In this document: piece after piece, positions 55,080 through 64,000 of the stretch
Layout: each line of letters starts with the position of its first letter
Position numbering within the stretch: the first letter of the stretch is position 1
Assembly (NCBI GenBank): GCA_963681505.1
Contig: OY811971.1
Span: forward strand, 9,915,991 to 9,979,990
DNA length: 64,000 bases
Origin: Eunapius fragilis
Lineage: Eukaryota > Porifera > Demospongiae > Spongillida > Spongillidae
Direction of reading: 5' to 3'
Translations under genes and position numbers: made by a program
Notes under the pieces: model-generated
Database searches by the model: none
The model's input: only the letters and a program-made list of their open reading frames with translations
What the model was told of the DNA's origin: nothing

Positions 55080-57090
55080 TATCTTGCATGACCATTACTA
55101 GCATTGTGGCAGAAGAAGGGGAACAGCATGGAAAGTAGATTTAATTCTGCCTATCAGACATTGATGTTTAAATTTGTATTATTTATTATTTAATGTTTAA
55201 TCGTCATGTCGTCGTCCGTATACCGTAGTTAGCGACTTAGCGTCCTCAATTAAGGACGCGCTTTTTTGAACTATATTGCCATTAAGAAGTGCGTATAATA
55301 TAAGAGCACCTATTTCATTTTCCGATTGTACAAAGGTCACACCATCTTTTTCAACTTTTGATCAAAACAGCTGGCTTATACTGATTTTGACAATTTTTCC
55401 ACCTATTTTAGCGGTGGAATCGGCCTTTTTTAACAATGACTTTGACACAGCATATTGACAGAATTATGATCGACAAGTATATTTTCAGAAAGCTGGATGA
55501 TTGAGCATTGCTTTAATGCTTTTCATTAGAAATCTGGCGTGTGGTTTCTACATTATCAGCAATTTAAGTTTTGTCAGGCTTTGAAAGAATTTCATTCATT
55601 AATGATTTGGTAGTCACCTCTGACCTCAGTAAGCACAGTTTGTACTATTGGCATTGCGGCTGTCAACTTTCAGTACAAGAAATATGCGATTCTATGGTAC
55701 TGCTTTCCATTCATATGTTACTGATTCCAACGTGACGCCTTCGATTTCCTTATAAGGAATTGAAAGATGACTGGAAAATTTACTATTAGCATGCGACCAA
55801 TTCCATTATACTTTTGATCAATGATTATTCTAACAACCAAGCTGATGTCATTCTTTTTATACTTCATCAACGCCCTTATATGTTGAAGACCGTGCTCGCA
55901 TAGTTTGAAGGGAAGATTAGAGTATAAATCGTCTTCGATCATTAGAGAACTTGTGATGGTGATGCATCACTCCATCCGGCTACATACAGCAATCTTAGAC
56001 CTCGCTCTCTACACGGTTGCACAGAGTGCCATTAAAGGTACAGGCTAAATTATGTACTGATTAAAGTTTACGTTGCTGCATGACAGACAGTTAGACAATG
56101 AAATCTAAATGTGATCGTTGGAATATAATGTGCGTTCAATCCCGGTGCTCTTGTGGCGCTGTCTTTCCTTCACTATAAACACACTGCACTTTCTTGCAAA
56201 AAAAAACTCTGAGACCTGTCAATTTACCGGCCGTCACATTGCTGTAATTTGAGTATTATTGCTGCATGGTTGGCTAGACAGCCTCTCACTAATCAATCAC
56301 CGATCCTACCAGGTACGTCCACCTACCAATGAAGTATTTCAGTGCTATGTGAAACCACATGTAGTACAAACATAACTTACTCGGATGATGCTGTGCTAAG
56401 GTGTGCTTTATATTAGAGGATATGAATGAATGCATACCAAGGATAAGCTATTTTATAAGTGCAGGACACTGCCACACAATATTACGTACACCATAAAAAT
56501 GCTATTGACATCCAGCCCAGACCAAACTCGAGGTTATAATGGTGGGTAAATATTTGCAGCAACTTATAATTACATGTGCATGCAGGTGACACGCTGTAAG
56601 CGTCCAATAAACAGGATAAGCATCTGGAAAGTAGCATTGCTACTGATAGCTAGACTAATTCAAAGGGAGCGACAGTCCTCACCGGTACATTTCAGACTTA
56701 TCCTAAGCAGCAGTAGACATGAAGATTCCAATTCAAACAGATCGGATTTATTGCATGGATTGTAAGACAAAGGACTTCATATGAGAGCAGAGGTTATTAA
56801 AGATGTTCATGCATTCCAATGTATCAATTGTTTCATATTCAATACCTTGCAGCCATAAACAAATTATGATTCTCATCACAGGTCTTCTCATTTGAAAATT
56901 CGGTTCCATATTCCACAGAAGTATTCTATATTGGATTTCATATTATTATTTTGTTAACTCATGCAGTTCCCTCCATATTGCTGAATTAAACCACATTGCA
57001 ATACATTTACATGGAAATAATATAGACATGTTACAACTATTATTAAGAATGTCATGTAATGAGGGTCATAAGCCAATCATCCATTTTTGG
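55080..57090. other. AT-rich intergenic stretch, no gene recognised
   Basis: Short frames only, none with a motif or a coherent exon set. The GAATCGGCC and AATTTTT sequences near 55270-55450 show weak symmetry and were not developed further. Confidence 0.5.
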
Positions 57091-57094
57091 CAAA

Positions 57095-58272
57095 TTACAG
57101 TGTCATTTTCTTCTTTGAAACCTGCAAATAATGTCAAAGGCCGTCAGCATTTGGAATAATAGGCACTCAAATTCATTATGATATAACATTACATTTTTTT
57201 CGAGATGGTTAATGTTATATTCATTGATTCGAGACATTTTTCCACCTTCATGTATTTGAATCACTTCAAAGTATGCAGCCCGAAGTCCTTTGATGTATTT
57301 AGCTTGCCGTTTTAGCTTCAACCGTAATTTCTCCTATTCACATGGGAGGATATTAAAATCAAGCCTCAAATGTACTATGCTGTATTGCTGAATTTAGTAG
57401 TTAAAAATAATACTGTCTTACATCTTGTGCAGCATTTATTTGTGTGCCATGTTCAGATGAGTAGCAGCAAGTTGTTTGCGGACAGCTTTAAAACCACATT
57501 ATCCATTAGCTTACTCGATCCATAATCAGCCTAACCTTGAGTTATCTTTATGTATTTGCACCTCCACATTCTGTTCATTCCCTTGAGGTTCTGATGAAAT
57601 GAAAGTGCTGTGATCCTTCTTGAGGGTAATAGAAAGAAATATAACGGCCTAGTTGCATGCCTTTTTCAATATTCTTTAGTTGACAAACCTTGGATGTGAT
57701 GCTCTGGTGTATCCATGCAGAACTTGATGTTGTAGGAATGCTAGGTTCCTGGAATTTATAAAATATCTCACACATGTATGCCACAAAATGGCCTTACCAT
57801 TGTGATGTCCTTTTTACAATTGTTTTTGGACTTTCCTGTACTAAAGGATCATCAAAACTTTCATAATATCCATATCTCGTAATTAGTCATTATATAATAA
57901 ACCGCCCATCATTCCCTTCTCTTAAAATATGGTAAAGTTTAAACTGCTGATACTGGTTACTCCATCATTAACAACAAGCATCATATGAATTACATACCTG
58001 TCTACTGCCTGATTGTGAAATTGATAGTGTTGACATAAAAATACGAGATATGGTTTATTAAACTGTCCAATGTATATTGTGCTTACTTCTAGAGATTCCT
58101 TTATCTGCAGCATAGAAGTGAGCTCAGCACACTGTTTAAGTGCTGTCTCTTTGTCTTTTTGAGCCACTGCAAGCTGATGCTGGAGCTCCTTTATTTCATT
58201 TATGAACTTCGCATTTTGGAACAATGTATCTGACAGGCAGTCACGAAGTTGCTTGATTTGGATGTCATGATT
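57095..58272 (-). CDS. Coiled-coil protein of unknown function, 3' exons
   Basis: Six minus-strand exons connect in phase: 58087-58272 (62 codons), 57689-57748, 57536-57618, 57422-57485, 57193-57333 and 57095-57121 with stop TAA. The first seen exon is heptad-rich (KFINEIKELQHQLAVAQKDK, ALKQCAELTSMLQIKESLE) and almost certainly a coiled coil. The middle exons are short and Ser/Thr/Gln-rich, and the penultimate exon is basic and helical (EKLRLKLKRQAKYIKGL). Introns are 64-340 bases with good GT-AG ends. If the last 71-base intron is retained, the frame ends at 57103 instead. The start lies further right. A candidate upstream exon at 59010-59118 (FLQWEIQKSAVGKRKAM) does not join in phase without another exon. 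Not recognised. Confidence 0.65.
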
Positions 58273-59316
58273 CTGAACACAATTTGATGCATAAGGGACT
58301 GAATTCGAACTTATTGTTAGTAGTTAAATTAACCAAAATATTTACTGCACCTGCCTCAATGATTGGCCTATGTGCTTTTCGTTGTAATATTAAAGAATGC
58401 ATTATTACTCTCTATTGCACACTTTATGCTAATTATACTGGTACTGATCAGGCATGGATATAAATGAACAGGTGATAAATTAAATCGATTGATGCCATGA
58501 ATTACGAACAATAAACTAGCAGCATGGCTTGGGTACCTGGTTTGAAATTTCTTAGCGATCGGCTCGGACTTCTTTTATACATGTTTATAAAATTAACTCA
58601 TGTGCGCGTGCCGCTAACTTAATTACTACAATAAGCTAGTTTCTTGGTAACATTTCAACCCTGCGTCCGGTTTCATGCTGTTGCTATGGATTTATATTAC
58701 ATGAGAAATACACTTATACAACAAAAACCATCACATCAGAGACAAGCAAGCCCGTTAACTCGACTAGGTACGCATGCCATATCCATGGCACTTAGTCTAA
58801 ACTGCGGCAATGATGTGTATAATATTGATTTTAATGCTATTTAACATATTGTATAAATTTATCCTGTGTGTCATGAGGACTGATGAATGAAGTATGTACT
58901 GGTGGTTGAATCGGCTATCGTCACAATACTTCCACTAAACACTGATCTGCGATGTATCACACGGTACATATATAACACATGTACACACAGATGCTGGTAT
59001 TTTTTTTACCTCAATGGAATTGAAAGTCTTTCCTTTTCTTTTATTGTCATTGCTTTTCGCTTTCCAACAGCGGATTTCTGTATTTCCCATTGCAAAAATA
59101 GGTATTCAAAAGGTTCGCCTAATCTTTACTGAGACGCTAACGATCAATTAATAAAAATGGCAAGACGCTACATGAATTAAAGAAACTCGTTGCTATACGT
59201 TACGCTTGTGAATGGAATGTGACCGTATAGATATATACATGTAGGCTATAGCTAACTAACACAAGACGAAGTGCTAATGCAGGCTGTGCATTACTTCTTA
59301 TATTTCAGTACTCATG

Positions 59317-59641
59317 CAGGGGCGGATACAGGGTTTTCCAAAAGGGGGGGTTGAGACCCGCGATACGAAATGCGGGGGGGGGGGGGGGGGTGCTGTCCGC
59401 TTCAGGCCCGATACGAAAAGCGGGGGGGGGGGGGTGCTGTCCATTTAAGGCCCGATACGAAGAGCGGGGGGGAGGGGGGGGGGGGGTGCTGTCCATTTAA
59501 GGCCCGATACGAAAAGCGGGGGGAGGGTGGGGGGGGGGGGGGCCAGCGCTTCAGGCCCGATACAAAAAGCGGGGAAGGGGGAGGGGCTGTTTAGCAGAAG
59601 AGGGGGCGTTACCATATATGAAAGGGGGGTTGCAACCCCCA

Positions 59642-59673
<32 letters not shown>

Positions 59674-59687
59674 TGGATCCGCCTCTG
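59317..59687. mobile_element. hAT-like MITE with G-tract internal tandem repeats, copy 1
   Basis: The ends CAGGGGCGGATACAGGG and CCCTGGATCCGCCTCTG are inverted repeats flanked by the 5-bp duplicate TCATG. The interior is a tandem repeat of GGCCCGATACGAAAAGCGG followed by a long G run and TGCTGTCC, about five units, and it ends in a long C run. CAGGGGCGGATC-type ends are usual for hAT elements, and a 5-bp target duplication fits a hAT subgroup. The superfamily is inferred. Confidence 0.85.
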
Positions 59688-59837
59688 TCATGAGTCATGA
59701 TCAATGAGGTGTGTGGTAGATTGCGAACCATCGGGCGTACTTCCATGCACATAAATGCTCTAGTGATGTAAATCGACCCGGCCCGTTCATAACTAGCCTA
59801 TATAAATAAAGCCTGCATGATCGGGCATGTACGTCCT

Positions 59838-60293
59838 CAGCGGCGGATACAGGTTTTGGGGGGGGGGGGGGGCACGGATGGTGGGTGTGGCTGGGGGTGG
59901 GGTCGGCTTCTGGCCCGATACGAAAAGCGGGGGGGGGGGGGGGGGGGGGTGCTGTCGGTTTATGGCCCGATACGAGGAGCGGGGGGGGGGGGGGGGGGGG
60001 GGGGTGCTGTCGGATTCTGGCCCAAAACGAAGACCGGGGGGGGTGCTGTTGGTTTCTGGCCCGATACGAAGGGCGGGGGGGGGGGAGTATGATCGCGTAT
60101 CGGGGGCCCGGGATATAGTACAGTAGTAGATAGAGTTCATGCGTGCGGATATCAATAGACAGGCAAGACAGCGCAATCGTGCAGCTATATTATAAAATGC
60201 GGCCCGAAAAGTTATGAATTTATTAATGAAGGGGGGGGGGGGGGGGGGGGGGGGGCACGTGCCCCGAGTGCCCCCCCCCTGGATCCGCCGCTG
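59838..60293. mobile_element. hAT-like MITE with G-tract internal tandem repeats, copy 2
   Basis: The ends CAGCGGCGGATACAGG and CCTGGATCCGCCGCTG are flanked by the 5-bp duplicate GTCCT. The left half has about five units of GGCCCGATACGARRAGCGG plus a G run and TGCTGTCGG. The right half (60075-60230) is unique sequence. It belongs to the same family as copy 1, and the interior differs in unit number and G-run length. Confidence 0.85.
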
Positions 60294-60509
60294 GTCCTTC
60301 CCTTGGCTAAACAAAATTCTGTATCTAATAACATAGTTAAGCGTTGCTACGTTACAAGCAAACAAATAATCACGTGATTTAAACGAGCGCGTAAATAATA
60401 TATGTCTAGAAACGTATTGGAAGTACTATGTAGTGGAAGGTTCTCTTTACTTTCTCTCCGCTTATTGCTGTAATGATAATTTTTCCAATTCATTTTTTGC
60501 AGTTTTGAC

Positions 60510-63500
60510 ATGGTTCACGACAGTAGCGGTCAACCAGCCCCCTCTAGGCCTACCTCTCAGCTCGTGAGTGCATATCTGTGCGTCCGTGTGCACGATGCAT
60601 CCGTCGATACATTTTATCTTATTTTCGCTTCGCTTGTTACATGTAGCTGAGGCCTGACAGCCAACTATCTCTTCAGTATCTCCCACCTGAAGGTATTATT
60701 TATTAACCCCTCCCCTACCTTAGCTTTATATTTGTGTATATATTGACGTCAGAGGGCCTCAGACCCCTTTTATGAAGCCTCAGCCCTTTTACATCAGACT
60801 CACCACCACTTTCCCCCTCCATCTTATGTTCCAGAACCCGTCACATTCCATCACATCCCTCTATCTGTCGAGTCATGGATACTTGACCCAGAAGCAGAGA
60901 AGAGAGGGAAAGATGGTGATGAGGAGGAGGAAGAGGTGTGTGCCACAGATAACCTCTACAGTCGCATTCACCAGCTGTCAGAGAAGATCAAGAGTGACCT
61001 GACATTGGGCAAACCTGGTGTGGTGGGTGACATAATGCAGTCAGAGGGCAGAGGATATCCTGCTGCTGCAACCGATGACAGGTCTCCTGCACCTTCACAG
61101 AGGGTGGAGGTGGAGGACGAGAAGCTTCAGAAGGCGTTAGCAAAGATGGCAAAGCTTGATGCAAGGTTGCTTGAGCTCGTCAAAGTTAGTCCATATTGGC
61201 GTCTAGTAGGGAGCTAGGTCTTGTGCCTCATTGTTTCCATGCTTGGAACTACACCACAGTGTTAGCCTGTTATGGGATGGTGCATACGTGGTAAATGAAT
61301 ATGTGGGTGCGTGTATTGATTGTGAGGTGAGTTACCACTGAATGGGCCTGCAGTTCGTTTCATATGTAGAGTTATGAGATATGCACTTATATGTACATGT
61401 ACTGCAGGGGTACGTGTAGTAGCTATGCATGTACATGTTCCCGGGGGGGGGGGGGTAGCTATACATGTACTGGAGGGGTACGTGTAGTACATGCAGTGCT
61501 ATCCATGTTTGTGTATCGGAGGGGGAGAGGGGGGAGGGGGTAGTAATGTAATTTATGTTATTGTATAGCACGTTATTTCTACAGAAGGAAAAGGAAGTGA
61601 AGAAGCAAACAAAGCAGCAGAAGCAGCAGATGGTTGAAGGTGGTATGTCTGATGCCACTCTATGCCTCGAAGATGGTCAGTACCACACGTTACTGTACTT
61701 ATATGTGTGCAATGTTGTACTGTATAACGCATGTGCACCCATACGTACATGGGGAACCTTAAAAAGCTTGTTACAAGCTGTGTCTGTCAGCTGCTTTTTT
61801 AAGAATATCATGTTTGAGTACAATTTTATTTATATTGAAACTAATGTAGTTCCTGATGGATGTTCATGGTAGCTTTAATTTGTATATGTACATGTTTATC
61901 CAAGGTTGTACGATGTTTTTATTTTCAAGCTTTAAGGGTGGAGACAATACATGTATGTGTACATCTATGCTTATTACTTTGGCTGAAATACATGTGTCTG
62001 CTTGTCGCTATTTAAAAAGCTAGTACATGTAAGTTACATTGCTTGTAGAGATATGGGAGCAGTACCAAGGATATTGAGTAGATTTTCACCTGAAGATGGT
62101 TAATTGAATGAATAACATTTTCCCCTGTTTTTTAAGACGCCTTGGATCCGATGCTCCCTGTGTTTGCTACCCAGCCCCAAGATCGTGACAAGGCTCAGAA
62201 CATTTCCAGAGGAACCATTGATGTTGAAGAAGGTACTGTCTGTTTGGTAGGGCCGTAACAAATGTGAACGTCCCTGTCTCCATCCCTAATGCCACCGAAG
62301 GCACCATGGGGTGGAATGCTGGTGAGAATGATGTGGGTGTGACTTCACAGAACAGTTCAGATACACAGCATGTTGACTACATAAAACGAAACATTGAGGT
62401 CTGTGTAACGTGGGTTTGTGTGTGTTGTGTAGGTTGCTATGTACATGTACAGCAAACACATGCTGCATACACAAGTCTGTGCATGTACATGTACATCTGG
62501 TTGATCAGACATGTATACTGTCACATTATGAATAACGTAGAGGTACATTGTATGTTATACATATACATGTAGCATGTTAGTGGTGTGCACACGTGTATCC
62601 CCTACACATGTACATGTACTGTCTGATCAATATGCTGTGACATACATGTACTCTACAGCATGTGACAGTATGCATGTCTGTGCTGATACATGTCCATTTA
62701 TGAACATGGTGTGTGCGTGTATGTATGACATGGCGTACGGTGTGTTGATCACATACATGAACATGTGTGTACACTGCATGCGTACATGTGTACGAATGCA
62801 CCACCTGTGACAGTATTGCTGTTCCTCTCAGGTGTCTGGTGAAGCAGGGGGAATGTTTGCCATGACTAGCTCTGAGAGGCACAGGCTGGACGAACTGATA
62901 GACGAAGAGGAAGACCAGGTGTGGCCATTGTGCACCACGCTGTTATGTGCATGCACAATCTACATGTACGTAAATCTGATGTATTTTGTGTAACCTACTA
63001 CAGTGCATTGTACTTCTCTTCTTCTTACCCTCCTTTCCTCCCCTCCCTCCAACCCTTCCTCCTTCATGTGTACCAATCCCATTCTTCATGTCATTCATCC
63101 CCTCTCAATGTACTTTTCCAAAAACAGCCAAATGATGGTATTGCTGTACTACCTGTGATGTCCACTGCAGGGTACAGGTATGGTGAGCAGGATCTGTTGA
63201 GGCTGAAGGAAATTGATAGGTCAGTGTGTCTTTCTGTATATACTCTTGTGAGCACATATATACATGGTCCTAGTTAAATTCAATGATGTGTATTGAATTA
63301 ATATGGGTTAAGTAATTTGTACATGTACAGTGTACATGTACAAAAATTTGAAGACATACAATGTAAGCAAATTGCACCAATACCACCTGATCGCATGTAT
63401 ATAATGCATACAAAATATCTGTGTTTGCCACATTCACAAATATTGATCTGTAATTCCTGATAGCATCATTTCCATGATCCAGTTACTTTTTACAAATGTC

Positions 63501-63610
63501 CATCATCCACACCTGTCCTATTATTATATAATCTACATGTATCAGGAACAATAATCTGTTCATACAGATAATGTTTTGCAGGCGTGTTCATGTGGATGTG
63601 TGTGTGCGTG

Positions 63611-63644
<34 letters not shown>

Positions 63645-64000
63645 ATGTACATTTTACATGTGTCTACTGCATGTTAGCCCACAATGCAGCAAATTTGGTT
63701 GTGTTGGACCACTTGTGCACTTTGGTGTGTTTGTGTACATTCCAGGGTTGAGGTGGTGAAGGGTAAGGAAGGGCTTGGAACAGTCGAAACTAGGTAGAAA
63801 AATTCATTCTATGCCTAAAAATTTTCCTGACGTTTAGAATCACATTTTATAAGGAAACCCTTGTCAGTTTTGTGTATGCTTGCTGTTTCGTGATGACTAG
63901 CTATTGTGTAATCACTAACTTTATTTGTGCATGACAGTTATTACACAACAGCAATCATCATTTGCTTTTAAGAAGGCCAGAAATTGAGCCCCATGTATGC
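60510..64000 (+). CDS. FSIP1: Fibrous sheath-interacting protein 1 homolog (5' part, runs off the window)
   Basis: FSIP1 is a coiled-coil protein linked to sperm flagellum and ciliary function. Exons: 60510-60563 (MVHDSSGQPAPSRP), micro-exon 60677-60692 (or 60647-60692, also in phase), 60835-61184, 61585-61675, 62137-62232, 62301-62398, 62832-62918 and 63128-63219; a tiny 63746-63762 is possible. Landmarks match the vertebrate protein in order: LQKALAKMAKLDARLLELVK|KEKEVKKQ, DYIKRNIE, SERHRLDELIDEEED, and VLPV...GYRYGEQDLLRLKEID. Introns have GT-AG ends and the phases agree. Exon 3 is acidic near its start (DGDEEEEE). The gene is head to head with the coiled-coil gene, and two hAT-like MITEs separate them. 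The 3' end is outside the window. Confidence 0.85.
63607..63646. repeat. (GT)n microsatellite
   Basis: A TG dinucleotide run of about 20 units with one CGTG interruption near its start, within an FSIP1 intron. Confidence 0.95.

Noticed and set aside
59305-60365. Gly-rich and Pro-rich frames in the G/C-tract region
   Set aside because: They are readings through homopolymer runs of two MITEs.

Overview
The window looks like nuclear DNA of an early-branching marine animal, most likely a demosponge. This is inferred, not proven. The genes are eukaryotic, with GT-AG introns that range from about 70 bases to several kilobases. The repeat load is heavy and includes TNP2-type and other DDE DNA transposons, LINE-like endonuclease fragments, a Ty3/Gypsy element and many MITEs, and the octamer TACATGTA recurs throughout. 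No rRNA, tRNA or CRISPR was seen.

Left half (1-38.4 kb). Two minus-strand paralogs of monoglyceride lipase (MGLL-like serine hydrolase) dominate. Copy A runs from 12472 down to 4631, and its last exon was not found in the window. Copy B runs from 38416 down to 22899 and splices on paper into a complete 293-residue enzyme with catalytic triad Ser118/Asp238/His268. The exon structure is shared base for base, except that exon 6 of copy A is one base shorter. The introns are packed with palindromic MITEs, a decayed DDE transposase, minisatellites and LINE-like fragments. Between the copies lie a 3-kb satellite (20 units, mostly 163 bp, with a 5-unit higher-order period of 815 bp) and an intact 952-codon TNP2-like transposase gene. 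A basic partner gene, broken once, stands head to head with the transposase gene.

Middle (36.6-54.5 kb). After LINE-like fragments comes a cluster of secreted EGF-repeat genes. One copy (51466-53514) has a coherent five-exon model for 319 residues and six EGF modules. A second copy (40026-41247) is a pseudogene, and a third (42760-43700) is a remnant that has lost its EGF exon. A LINE sits between the second and third. A palindromic element sits downstream of the third and has itself been invaded by a whole-looking Ty3/Gypsy retrotransposon with identical 113-bp LTRs.

Right end (54.5-64 kb). A minus-strand coiled-coil gene of unknown function (57095-58272 and beyond) lies head to head with a plus-strand gene recognised as FSIP1 (fibrous sheath-interacting protein 1, a flagellum-associated protein), which continues past the window edge. 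Two hAT-like MITEs with 5-bp target duplications and G-tract internal repeats lie between them.
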